A stretch of 24,834 bases of DNA, taken from NCBI GenBank assembly GCA_964467635.1, contig CAYXRN010000038.1, forward strand, positions 1-24,834, read 5' to 3'. How positions within the stretch are numbered: position 1 is the first letter of the stretch; each line of letters begins with the position of its first letter. The stretch is from FW021-bin31 sp964467635. GTDB lineage: Bacteria > Bacteroidota > Bacteroidia > Chitinophagales > Chitinophagaceae. The notes below the pieces were generated by a model that worked only from the letters and a program-made list of their open reading frames with translations, made no database searches and was not told the origin of the DNA. Shown here piece after piece: positions 17,995 through 24,834 of the stretch. Position numbers and translations under genes: made by a program.

Positions 17995-18423
17995 ATGAAA
18001 AAATTGACTACTGTTCTTATCGTCCTTATCATATTTATTGGGTTTACAAAATGCAAAAAGGATGATCCATCGCCTAAGTATGTAGAAAAAGTATTGTATT
18101 CGGGGGATTCCGTGCGCTATAATTTTGATAGCTTGCCGGTACCGCTGCCGGACGCGCCACCCGACTATGCATCTTATTATAAACTTGTTCAGGTATATAC
18201 GGATTATACCGTAACAGTTGATTATACCCATATCCTTGACAATGGAATGAGTGAGACGTTCAGATGCTTCGTCAGGTACCGAAATGGCACTAATAAAATT
18301 CAGGGATGGTACCGGAGAAGGAAAGTGAATGGGTATATTATTCCTGCTAATCGGGAGGTTGCCATATACCGCACGGTACCTTACAACCCGGCTGATGACG
18401 AGCAATATTTAGAAGGGAATTAG
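17995..18423 (+). CDS. Small hypothetical lipoprotein
   Basis: The product has 142 residues. I do not recognise the family. The leader MKKLTTVLIVLIIFIGFTKC has a charged start, a hydrophobic core and a lipobox FTKC (Cys20), followed by KKDDPSP, typical of exported Bacteroidota lipoproteins. The rest (about 25-142) is rich in Tyr, Asp and Thr with alternating hydrophobic residues (YTDYTVTVDYTHIL, then FRCFVRYRNG), suggesting a single small beta domain. No catalytic motif is visible. It starts after a 361-bp non-coding gap with its own strong ribosome-binding site, so it is probably transcribed apart from the PUL. An assembly gap starts 63 bp after its stop, so what follows it is uncertain. A role in glycan binding would be a guess from location alone. 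Confidence 0.75.
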   Translation: MKKLTTVLIVLIIFIGFTKCKKDDPSPKYVEKVLYSGDSVRYNFDSLPVPLPDAPPDYASYYKLVQVYTDYTVTVDYTHILDNGMSETFRCFVRYRNGTNKIQGWYRRRKVNGYIIPANREVAIYRTVPYNPADDEQYLEGN

Positions 18424-18431
18424 GCATAGGC

Positions 18432-18486
18432 ACCGAAACACTGCGCAGTTGTTGACGTGCGGGGACTGGTAGGAGCGAGAGGAAGA
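18432..18486 (+). repeat. 55-bp direct repeat, copy 1 (left side of assembly gap)
   Basis: These 55 bases are identical to 18587-18641 and abut the run of N. They begin ACCGAAACACTGCGCAGTTG and contain the 10-bp palindrome ACTGCGCAGT. A length of 55 is a standard assembler k-mer, so the two copies are probably the shared overlap of two contigs and not a biological duplication. A true tandem repeat collapsed in assembly is the alternative. Confidence 0.9.
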
Positions 18487-18586
18487 NNNNNNNNNNNNNN
18501 NNNNNNNNNNNNNNNNNNNNNNNNNNNNNNNNNNNNNNNNNNNNNNNNNNNNNNNNNNNNNNNNNNNNNNNNNNNNNNNNNNNNNN
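18487..18586. other. Assembly gap of 100 N
   Basis: A run of exactly 100 N is the conventional placeholder for a gap of unknown size. Real sequence could be absent, short or long. Continuity between the lipoprotein side and the DUF6807/xylulokinase side rests on scaffolding. Confidence 0.98.
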
Positions 18587-18641
18587 ACCGAAACACTGCG
18601 CAGTTGTTGACGTGCGGGGACTGGTAGGAGCGAGAGGAAGA
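18587..18641 (+). repeat. 55-bp direct repeat, copy 2 (right side of assembly gap)
   Basis: This is a base-for-base copy of 18432-18486, starting at the first base after the N run. See copy 1 for interpretation. Confidence 0.9.
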
Positions 18642-18928
18642 CGGTCGCAAAACTATTTGTTTTACAACCCGGCTAAAAATTTTTGGTTGCAATATTGTGA
18701 CGGCCTGCCTCAAGCTTTTTGACATGATCACAGAAAGCGGGTTTTTAACAGCTGGCTCGCCGCCCATCATAGGCGGTTTAATGCCGATCGTAAATTTTCC
18801 GTTACCTGGCTTTCGAGAAAATGGTTTAGCATTGCTTTTTCTGTTGCTTAGTTTTGCCGCGTTTCCGTGGTGGTGGACAGCCGTAAATAGACCTGTAAGA
18901 TAATTTGTTTATTTTGGGCAGGAAATAG
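18642..18928. other. Non-coding stretch before the DUF6807 gene
   Basis: No gene is recognisable in these 287 bp. A 68-codon frame from a GTG at 18697 has a hydrophobic stretch but no upstream ribosome site or family resemblance. TTTATTTTG near 18,908 is a weak candidate -7 element for the next gene. The GC-poor, proline/tryptophan-coding appearance of the frame looks like chance. Confidence 0.5.
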
Positions 18929-19891
18929 ATGCCCATGCGACTTTTCCTGTTTGTAAGTACCTTATTGGTTTTTTGCTGCCTTGCCAGTGCTCAACCCCCA
19001 AAAGTTAAAGTTGTTGCGCATCCTGAACGTCATGAAGTAACCATTGCTGTAGACAACCGCCCTTTTACGACTTACCTTTTCGCCGATACCTTGAGAAAGC
19101 CCATTCTTTATCCTGTTCGTGCGGCCAGCGGTACGATCGTCACCCGCGGTTTCCCCATACATCCCCGTCCGGGGGAGTCTGCCGATCACCCGCATCAGGT
19201 GGGGCTGTGGTTTAGTTATGAAAGCGTAAACGGATTGGACTTCTGGAATAATTCCTATGCAATTCCGGTGGAGGAAAGATCACATTACGGGTGGATCCGC
19301 CATCAAAAAATCCTGAGCATCAAAAGTGGAGACACCGGCGTGTTAAAAATAGCGGCGGACTGGGAGAACCAAAAAGGAGACATCCTGATAAAAGAAATAA
19401 CCACCTTTACCTTCAGCGGTGCAGACCATCAAAGAACCCTGGATCGCGTGACTACCCTTGCCGCTGTCGTCCCTGTTAGGTTTAAAGACATAAAGGATGG
19501 GTTGCTTGGCATTCGTGTCGCTAAGGGGCTGCAACTTCCCGCGGGAAACTACCTGACCAGCAAAGGAAAGACAGGCGACAGTGCCTGGGGAACGCGGGCC
19601 CGCTGGTGCATGCTATACGGAAAGCTGAAGCAGGAAAAGACAAGTATTGTCATTTTCGATCATCCTGACAATCCCGGCTATCCTACCTATTGGCATGCGC
19701 GGGGCTATGGTTTATTTGCAGCCAACCCCTTGGGACAAAAAATATTTTCGGACGGAAAGCAGGTCCTGAATTTACGGTTGTCTCCCGGACAGTCGGTTAC
19801 CTTCCGGTACAGGATCGTTATTCGAAACGGAACGTATCCCACCACCGATAGATTGAATAAGGAAGCAGACGCCTTTGCAATACAGTATTAA
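18929..19891 (+). CDS. Secreted DUF6807 (PmoA-like) family protein
   Basis: The product has 320 residues with a signal peptide cleaved near ASA-Q (about residue 21). ATG codons at 18929 and 18935 are both possible starts. The family hallmark RGFPIHPRPGESADHPHQ followed by GLWFSY (residues 73-97) and DFWNN (104-108) is clear; the conserved His residues (77, 87, 89) suggest a metal or sugar site. The family is often labelled 'methane oxygenase PmoA', but that name is misleading: there is no membrane monooxygenase subunit here. Members are common beside carbohydrate-catabolic genes in Bacteroidota and Planctomycetes, and no reaction is firmly known to me. Xylulokinase follows 12 bp downstream, so the two are probably co-transcribed. 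Location therefore suggests a periplasmic step in pentose or oligosaccharide metabolism (inference). Confidence 0.88.
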   Translation: MPMRLFLFVSTLLVFCCLASAQPPKVKVVAHPERHEVTIAVDNRPFTTYLFADTLRKPILYPVRAASGTIVTRGFPIHPRPGESADHPHQVGLWFSYESVNGLDFWNNSYAIPVEERSHYGWIRHQKILSIKSGDTGVLKIAADWENQKGDILIKEITTFTFSGADHQRTLDRVTTLAAVVPVRFKDIKDGLLGIRVAKGLQLPAGNYLTSKGKTGDSAWGTRARWCMLYGKLKQEKTSIVIFDHPDNPGYPTYWHARGYGLFAANPLGQKIFSDGKQVLNLRLSPGQSVTFRYRIVIRNGTYPTTDRLNKEADAFAIQY

Positions 19892-19903
19892 ATTTTAAAA
19901 GGA

Positions 19904-21382
19904 ATGTTATTATTAGGATTAGATGTTGGAACCTCTTCTATAAAAGCATCGGTAATAGATGCGCAAACGCAGCAGGTCATCGCATCGGCCGCTGACCCGG
20001 AAACGGAGGCGGAAATCATTGTACCTCAACCCGGATGGGCGGAGCAGGATCCGGAAAGCTGGTGGAAATATACCCAACGGGCCGTTTTGAAATGCCATGC
20101 TACAGGGCGCTACAATCCAAAAGAAATAGCAGCGGTAGGGATCGCTTATCAAATGCATGGACTCGTCTTGGTTGACGAAGCCCAACAAGTATTGCGCAAC
20201 GCGATTATCTGGTGTGATAGCCGGGCGGTGGACATTGGCAGTAAAGCATTCCGGGAAATAGGGGAGGAAAAGTGCCTGGACCGTTTTTTAAACTCCCCCG
20301 GAAACTTCACCGCCAGCAAATTGGCCTGGGTGAAAGCCAAAGAACCGGAAACATACCGAAAAATTGCTAAACTGATGTTGCCAGGCGATTTTATCAGTAT
20401 GAAGTTGACCGGTGCGGTAACCACCTCCATTTCCGCCTTATCAGAAGGCATTTTCTGGGACTTTCAGGCAGGTGAAATTGCAAAGGATATTTTGACATAT
20501 TTTGGTTTTACGAAAGCTGTTTTTCCCGCTATTGCGCCTTTGTTTTCGGTACATGGTGAACTCACCAGCGCGGTTGCCTCAGAACTATCGCTGAAGCCGG
20601 GTACCCCGGTAGCTTATAAAGCCGGCGACCAACCCAATAATGCCCTGGCGTTGCATGTCATGCAGCCGGGCGAAGTCGCTGCCACCGCAGGAACTTCAGG
20701 GGTTATTTACGGGATAAGCGATCAGCTAACCTATGACCGGGGAGGGCGCATCAACAGTTTTGCCCATGTGAATTACACGGAAGAGGTAAAAAGAATCGGT
20801 GTCCTCCTTTGTATCAACGGGGCGGGAAGTTTTAACCGGTGGATCAAGTCAGTCGCAGGGACTGATTTTTCTTATGCCGGGCTCAACCGGCAGGCAGATA
20901 AAGTGGCGCCGGGCGCTGATGGCTTGTTTGCAATTCCTTTTGGTAACGGAACGGAACGAATGCTCAATAACAAGGTTGTCGGAGGACATTTCTGTAACCT
21001 TGATTTTAATATACACACCACCAACCACCTGATGCGGGCCGTGCAGGAGGGCATCGCTTTTTCCTTCCGGTATGGATTGGATATGATGCGTGAAAACGGA
21101 ATCACCCCCTCGGTGGTAAGAGCCAGCCAGGCCAATTTGTTTTTGAGTCCGGTTTTTGCACAGGCTTTTGCCGATGTAAATAATGTCGCTGTAGAACTCT
21201 ACGAAGGGGACGGAAGTTATGGTGCTGCAATTGGTGCTGGCATCGGTGCGGGTATTTTTAAGGACGCCGAGGAGGCCTCACAAAACAGAAAGCCCGTTGG
21301 CCGGCTAGAGCCCTTGCATACCGCTGCCTACCAAACGCTGTATCAGGAATGGAAAAACTGGCTTAATAAGATCTGTTCATAA
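19904..21382 (+). CDS. xylB: Xylulokinase (FGGY carbohydrate kinase)
   Basis: The product has 492 residues, the normal FGGY length, and is cytoplasmic with no signal peptide. The N-terminal ATPase fold opens with GLDVGTSSIK (D7). The substrate-site motif YQMHG (82-86) and WCDSR (103-107) fit xylulokinases. AGDQPNNAL supplies the catalytic base D242. The second ATPase domain includes ATAGTSGVIYG and the late GDGSYGAAIGAG. It phosphorylates D-xylulose to xylulose 5-phosphate, feeding the pentose phosphate pathway, and so is the intracellular end of xylan breakdown. Xylose isomerase, the partner that makes xylulose, is not in the window. AAAAGGA precedes the ATG closely. Other FGGY kinases (such as ribulokinase) are less likely because of the MHG motif and the xylan context. 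Confidence 0.9.
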   Translation: MLLLGLDVGTSSIKASVIDAQTQQVIASAADPETEAEIIVPQPGWAEQDPESWWKYTQRAVLKCHATGRYNPKEIAAVGIAYQMHGLVLVDEAQQVLRNAIIWCDSRAVDIGSKAFREIGEEKCLDRFLNSPGNFTASKLAWVKAKEPETYRKIAKLMLPGDFISMKLTGAVTTSISALSEGIFWDFQAGEIAKDILTYFGFTKAVFPAIAPLFSVHGELTSAVASELSLKPGTPVAYKAGDQPNNALALHVMQPGEVAATAGTSGVIYGISDQLTYDRGGRINSFAHVNYTEEVKRIGVLLCINGAGSFNRWIKSVAGTDFSYAGLNRQADKVAPGADGLFAIPFGNGTERMLNNKVVGGHFCNLDFNIHTTNHLMRAVQEGIAFSFRYGLDMMRENGITPSVVRASQANLFLSPVFAQAFADVNNVAVELYEGDGSYGAAIGAGIGAGIFKDAEEASQNRKPVGRLEPLHTAAYQTLYQEWKNWLNKICS

Positions 21383-21402
21383 AAGGGGCCGCTTTTGCCC
21401 TT
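21383..21402 (+). terminator. Weak possible terminator after xylB
   Basis: AAGGGGC and GCCCTT can pair with one bulged G around a CGCTTTT loop, directly after the xylB stop in the 68-bp gap between convergent genes. The trailing T-run is poor (ATTC), so this is only a candidate. Confidence 0.3.
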
Positions 21403-21450
21403 ATTCAGGAACCCGTACCGTCCATTTTTACCTAAATTCTTCCGGGCATA

Positions 21451-22677
21451 TCACTTCAAGGCCTGGCCTAAATCCTCCAGTATGTCTTCGGCATTTTCGA
21501 TTCCCACGCTCATCCGTATCAGCCCATCTGTTATTCCGCTGGCTTCCCTTTGTGTTTTAGGTACGCCATAATGAGTCATGGAGGCCGGGTGGCACAGCAG
21601 GGTGTCACAGGTGCCGAGTGAAACAGCCCGCGTACAAAAATCCAGTGCGTCAATAAATTTTTTGCCGGCCTCCAAACCGCCTTTTAATTCAAAGCTCATC
21701 ATGGCGCCCGGGTGTTTCATTTGCTTTTGAGCGATGGCATGATCCGGATGTCCGTCAAGTCCCGGATAATTGACCTTTGCTACCTGAGCATGCTTTTCCA
21801 GGTAGTGAGCCACCCGCATGGCGTTTTCACAATGGCGCAGCATGCGTACTTCCAGCGTTTTCATGCCTTGTGTGAGCAGATAGGCGTCAAAGGGGTTGCT
21901 GTTACCACCGAGTAACAAATGGGTTTTCTTTATGGCGGCTTCCATAATCGCCAGGTCGCTGCCGATCAATACCCCGCCAATGGCCGAACCATGCCCGTTT
22001 AAAAATTTGGTAGTGGAGTGGAAAACAAAATCGACGCCATAACGAAAGGGTTGTTGCAAGTACGGGGTAGCGAAGGTGTTGTCTACTGCGGTAAGGCAAT
22101 CATGCCGTTTCGCAAGGGAAATAATCTTTTCCAGGTCTACGCAGCGAAGCGTCGGATTGGCAGGCGTTTCTATGTATATCAGGCGTATGGTCTTGTCGCT
22201 CAGCAGGGCTTCTTCCACTTTTTCCGGTTGGTGCATATTCATTACCCTGGTTTGAATACCGAGTCCGGGAAATATTTTTTGCAACAATTCATCGGTGCCT
22301 CCGTAGAGCGAAGGATGTGTCAGCACGGTATCGCCGGATGTTAAGGTGGATAGAAACAAGGTCGTTAATGCAGCCATTCCCGAGGCATGGAGCAGCGCTT
22401 TTGCTTCCATAGGGCTGCCGTCCTTTGCTTTTAATCCAAAAGTTTCCAGTGCGGCCAGCTTGCCTTCGGCTTCTGTAAAAGACGGATTTCCCCAGCGGGA
22501 ATAAATATAGCCTTCTTCCTTGCCACTGAACCGGTTCATGCCTTGCTCAGCGGTGTCAAAAACGTAGGTAGACGAGGCGTAGATAGGCGTTACATGCGCG
22601 TAATTCGGATCGGGGATATGGCCGCCATGCACACAGGCGGAACCGAATCCCTGATATTTCTGTGTTTTTTTTATCAT
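21451..22677 (-). CDS. Cys/Met metabolism PLP-dependent enzyme (methionine gamma-lyase / cystathionine gamma-synthase type)
   Basis: The product has 408 residues, the normal length for the trans-sulfuration enzyme family. Visible features are YSRWGNPS (Y59, R61; phosphate binding from the neighbouring subunit), HASGMAALT (98-106), AVDNTFATP (D199, ring-nitrogen contact) and HSTTKFLNGHG with K224 as the PLP-binding lysine. The C-terminal SLGTCDTLLCHPASMTH is typical of the gamma-lyase/synthase branch. In classic methionine gamma-lyases a Cys follows SLYG; here it is Gly (SLYGG, 123-127), so lyase activity on methionine is not assured. The enzyme handles homocysteine, cystathionine or methionine sulfur chemistry in the cytoplasm. 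It lies 47 bp downstream of uvrC on the same strand and converges with xylB, so it is not part of the PUL. A precise reaction cannot be fixed. Confidence 0.85.
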   Translation of the reverse strand: MIKKTQKYQGFGSACVHGGHIPDPNYAHVTPIYASSTYVFDTAEQGMNRFSGKEEGYIYSRWGNPSFTEAEGKLAALETFGLKAKDGSPMEAKALLHASGMAALTTLFLSTLTSGDTVLTHPSLYGGTDELLQKIFPGLGIQTRVMNMHQPEKVEEALLSDKTIRLIYIETPANPTLRCVDLEKIISLAKRHDCLTAVDNTFATPYLQQPFRYGVDFVFHSTTKFLNGHGSAIGGVLIGSDLAIMEAAIKKTHLLLGGNSNPFDAYLLTQGMKTLEVRMLRHCENAMRVAHYLEKHAQVAKVNYPGLDGHPDHAIAQKQMKHPGAMMSFELKGGLEAGKKFIDALDFCTRAVSLGTCDTLLCHPASMTHYGVPKTQREASGITDGLIRMSVGIENAEDILEDLGQALK

Positions 22678-22724
22678 TTAAGTACCTGCTTTTTGTCTGT
22701 TTTTTATTAAAGGTATAATTTCCG

Positions 22725-24539
22725 TTAAGGCTGCACTTCCTCGTGAAAGTGCTTCCACACTATTTTGGCTTTGCCCCTTCCGATTTCTCCTGTCAGTTCC
22801 CGTTCCGTTAGTTTTTTAATTTTATTGATCGAACGAAAGCGAGTCAGCAGCTGGTCGGCGGTATGCTTGCCAATTCCTTTTATCTGTTCCAGTTCGTTGG
22901 TGAAGGTGCCTTTACTTCGCTTTTGCCGGTGGAAAGTAACCCCAAATCGGTGTACTTGGTCCCGGATGAAGCGGATAAGCTTCATGCTGTCGCCCGCGTA
23001 GGGCAGCTTCAGGCTTTCCGCATCCCCGGCAAAGAAAAGCTCTTCCTCGTTTTTCGCTAGCCCTACCAATGTCATCCTTCCGGTCAGCCCCAGCTCCTGT
23101 ACCGCCTGGAGGGCAGCGCTAAGCTGACCTTTGCCTCCATCGATGATCACCAGTTGCGGCAGCATTTGTTGCTCCGCCGTCAGTCGCTTGTACCGGCGGT
23201 AAACCACTTCCCGCATAGAAGCGAAATCATTAATTCCCTGAACGGATTTAATATTGAAATGGCGGTAGTCTTTTTTGCTGGGTACTCCGTTTTTAAAAAC
23301 CACACAGGCCGCTACCGGATAGCTTCCCTGAAAATTCGAGTTGTCAAAACACTCAATATGGAAAGGCACTTCTGGCAACTGAAGGTCTTCCTGCAGGGTG
23401 TAGAGCAGCTGCTTTTTATCTTCCTGGCTTTTTTGTTCCAGCCGCAGCGCTTTTTTCTTCCGTATTTCTTCCAGGAAATAACTGACATTCTTTTGCGAGA
23501 GTTCCAGCAGCTTCTTTTTATCTCCCGCACGGGGGACGGTTATTTTTATATCCGGATCAGGGAAAGAGATCATAAAAGGAATAATCAGGTCGGTCGCCAT
23601 GCTGTGCATCTTTTCCCGGATTCGGGTAATCGCAAAAGGCAGGATCTCCGTTTCTGGTTCATCCAGCTTACACTCGAAAATACTGGTATGGGTTTGGATG
23701 ATGCTGCCGTTACGTACCTGCAAAAAATTGACATACGCCTGCCTGCCGTCTTTGCGTATGGAAAATACATCTACATCGCCTATACGTGCATTGACTACGG
23801 TGCTTTTGGCCTTGTATTCTTTAAGTGATTCTATCTTTTTTCGGATGATTTCCGCTTTTTCAAAGGCCATGTTTTGCGCATGGGTTTTCATCTCTTCTTT
23901 CAACAGTTGCAGCACGGGAGCCAGCTTGCCTTTCAGCAGGTTGCGGACTTGTTCGAGGTTTTTGTCATAGTCTTCCGCAGTTTGCAATCCTTCACAAGGA
24001 CCCTTGCAGTTGCCCAGGTGATATTCCAGGCAGACCTTAAATTTTTCGCCAAAGATGTTCCGGTCTGTCAGCCTCAGGCTGCAAGTGCGCAGTGGGATAA
24101 AGGTATGGATGAATTCCAGCAAATCGCGGACTTTTCCGACGCTTGTATAGGGACCGAAATACTGAGAGCCGTCGTTGATGACCCGGCGCGTGAGGAAAAC
24201 ACGGGGGAAAGGTTCGTTTTTTATAACGATATAGGGGTAGCTCTTGTCGTCCTTCAGGTTGATGTTGTAGCGGGGCTGGTATTGCTTGATTAATGAATTT
24301 TCCAGCAAAAAGGCGTCCTGCTCGGTGTCCACAATGGTTACCTCGATGCGGCGGATCTTTTCGACCAGCTTTTTGGTCTTATAATTGTCGATGGAACGGC
24401 TAAAGTAAGACCCTACACGCTTGCGCAGGTTCTTGGCCTTGCCCACATAAATAATGACTTCCTGCTCATCGAAATACTTATATATCCCCGGCTTATGAGG
24501 TATCGTGGTCGCAATATGTTGAAATTCTTTAGCCGTCAT
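22725..24539 (-). CDS. uvrC: UvrABC excision nuclease subunit C
   Basis: The product has 604 residues, the standard length. The N-terminal GIY-YIG nuclease shows GIY (18-20), YVG (31-33), R39 and E80, and makes the 3' incision. Four cysteines at 153, 170, 178 and 182 match the iron-sulfur cluster pattern known in UvrC. The UVR (UvrB-binding) motif is at about 203-245. The RNase H-like domain for the 5' incision carries ECFDNSNFQG (D399), IIDGGKGQ (D467) and DQVHRFG (H530), the DDH triad. A helix-hairpin-helix DNA-binding pair (IKGIGKHTADQLL) closes the protein. It acts in nucleotide excision repair with UvrA and UvrB. The gene looks intact. An IS200/IS605-type element ends about 39 bp upstream of its start and may alter its expression. 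Confidence 0.98.
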   Translation of the reverse strand: MTAKEFQHIATTIPHKPGIYKYFDEQEVIIYVGKAKNLRKRVGSYFSRSIDNYKTKKLVEKIRRIEVTIVDTEQDAFLLENSLIKQYQPRYNINLKDDKSYPYIVIKNEPFPRVFLTRRVINDGSQYFGPYTSVGKVRDLLEFIHTFIPLRTCSLRLTDRNIFGEKFKVCLEYHLGNCKGPCEGLQTAEDYDKNLEQVRNLLKGKLAPVLQLLKEEMKTHAQNMAFEKAEIIRKKIESLKEYKAKSTVVNARIGDVDVFSIRKDGRQAYVNFLQVRNGSIIQTHTSIFECKLDEPETEILPFAITRIREKMHSMATDLIIPFMISFPDPDIKITVPRAGDKKKLLELSQKNVSYFLEEIRKKKALRLEQKSQEDKKQLLYTLQEDLQLPEVPFHIECFDNSNFQGSYPVAACVVFKNGVPSKKDYRHFNIKSVQGINDFASMREVVYRRYKRLTAEQQMLPQLVIIDGGKGQLSAALQAVQELGLTGRMTLVGLAKNEEELFFAGDAESLKLPYAGDSMKLIRFIRDQVHRFGVTFHRQKRSKGTFTNELEQIKGIGKHTADQLLTRFRSINKIKKLTERELTGEIGRGKAKIVWKHFHEEVQP

Positions 24540-24565
24540 CGTAAAGTCGCCCTGCCTGATTGCTA

Positions 24566-24573
24566 CAAATTTA
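24566..24573 (-). promoter_or_regulatory. Candidate -7 box of the uvrC promoter
   Basis: Read on the - strand this is TAAATTTG, an exact match to the Bacteroidota -7 consensus TAnnTTTG, 26 bp before the uvrC ATG. No TTTG at the -33 distance is visible, because that position falls in the insertion-element end, 5 bp further out. Confidence 0.55.
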
Positions 24574-24590
24574 AAAAGGTGAACTACCCA

Positions 24591-24610
24591 CCCACGCCAG
24601 AGGCGATGGG
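24591..24610 (-). ncRNA. Right-end hairpin and probable 3' scaffold of the TnpB omegaRNA
   Basis: On the + strand CCCACGCC (24591-24598), loop AGA, and GGCGATGGG (24602-24610) form an 8-bp stem with one bulged A at 24606. It starts at the base next to the tnpB stop codon. Imperfect hairpins of this kind are the TnpA recognition structure of IS200/IS605 right ends. The omegaRNA of TnpB is known to overlap the tnpB 3' end and this structure, with its guide drawn from flanking DNA. The hairpin is seen; RNA production is inferred. Confidence 0.6.
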
Positions 24611-24834
24611 TTAGGCTTCGGGGGTCGTAGACTTACCTAATGGCAACGCCTCATCCCGTTTTTGCTTAACGTAGGATTCAATCCCTGAACCCGACAATCT
24701 GTTTATACCCTGCTTTAATATGTTCTTTGCTGCATTTACATCTCTACCTTGTACTTCACCACAAGATTTACAAGTCCACTCTCTGATGGAAAGTGTTAAA
24801 TCTTGGTTTATCCATCCACAACTTGAACAAGTCT
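24611..24834 (-). CDS. tnpB: TnpB RNA-guided nuclease, C-terminal part (cut by window edge)
   Basis: Seventy-three codons plus a stop are visible; the rest lies past the right edge. The frame encodes TCSSCGW (Cys 2 and 5 of the visible part), then WTCKSCGEVQGRDVNAAKNIL with Cys 21 and 24. These make the four-cysteine zinc ribbon that interrupts the TnpB RuvC domain, and the RD-x-NAA-x-NIL motif supplies the last RuvC carboxylate (D31 of the visible part). The tail ends TPEA, a common TnpB ending. TnpB proteins use an omegaRNA to cut DNA next to a short target-adjacent motif and help keep the element at its donor site. The stop codon abuts the right-end hairpin. The visible part is undamaged, so the gene may be functional, but the N-terminal two-thirds are unseen. 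Confidence 0.93.
   Translation of the reverse strand, partial: TCSSCGWINQDLTLSIREWTCKSCGEVQGRDVNAAKNILKQGINRLSGSGIESYVKQKRDEALPLGKSTTPEA

Larger units (their letters stand above)
24579..24834 (-). mobile_element. Right end of an IS200/IS605-family element carrying tnpB
   Basis: Read on the - strand, the segment runs from the C-terminal tnpB codons through a bulged hairpin to GTTCAC, the likely element end near 24579. Such ends are subterminal hairpins and not inverted repeats, as known for this family. The left end and any tnpA transposase lie outside the window. The exact last base is inferred. Confidence 0.8.

Noticed and set aside
18432..18641. CRISPR or tandem-repeat array
   Set aside because: Only two copies, 55 bp each, separated solely by N placeholders; no spacers or third copy and no cas genes.
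18420..18770. - strand open frame running through the N gap
   Set aside because: It is open only because N codons are not stops, and the same 55-bp block is translated twice.
18697..18903. 68-codon + strand frame with a hydrophobic stretch
   Set aside because: It starts with GTG, lacks a ribosome-binding site and family resemblance, and adjoins an uncertain assembly gap; it is probably chance.
23154..23828. 224-codon + strand frame inside uvrC
   Set aside because: It is the antisense shadow of a well-conserved uvrC, with no motif of its own.

Overview
The window comes from a member of the Bacteroidota. The evidence is a SusC/SusD pair, lipoprotein-rich glycan enzymes, near absence of Shine-Dalgarno sequences, and a TAnnTTTG-type -7 box. 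GC content looks moderate, somewhat under 50%. A soil, plant or aquatic Chitinophagales or Sphingobacteriales lineage would fit, but the genus cannot be read from this sequence.

Positions 1 to about 17,630 hold a polysaccharide utilization locus (PUL), all on the + strand. A first tightly packed block encodes two sulfatases (the first cut by the window edge), a GH43 lipoprotein, a short divergent GH115 protein and a GH67 alpha-glucuronidase. A 356-bp regulatory gap follows. It contains two LacI-type operator-like palindromes whose centres are exactly 200 bp apart, with an inverted-repeat structure between them. A second block then encodes SusC, SusD, a full-length GH115 and a second GH43. Together GH115 (internal uronosyl side chains), GH67 (terminal uronosyl side chains) and GH43 (xylose or arabinofuranose) point to a glucuronoxylan-like substrate. 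The two sulfatases in the same operon suggest that substrate is sulfated. No endo-xylanase, no SusE/F-like glycan-binding protein and no regulator lie inside the window.

Positions 17,634 to 18,928 are poorly coding. They hold one small lipoprotein with an unusually strong ribosome-binding site and a 100-N assembly gap flanked on both sides by the same 55-bp sequence, which is most simply an assembly overlap. A secreted DUF6807 (PmoA-like) protein follows, with xylulokinase 12 bp downstream. This pair links the PUL to xylose catabolism.

From 21,451 to the right edge the genes are on the - strand and look like housekeeping: a Cys/Met-metabolism PLP enzyme and the excision nuclease subunit UvrC. 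Immediately upstream of uvrC lies the right end of an IS200/IS605-type element. It consists of the C-terminal 73 codons of TnpB, a bulged right-end hairpin directly after the stop codon, and an insertion junction about 40 bp from the uvrC start, just 5 bp outside a good -7 promoter box. The guide part of any TnpB omegaRNA would therefore be the uvrC promoter region.
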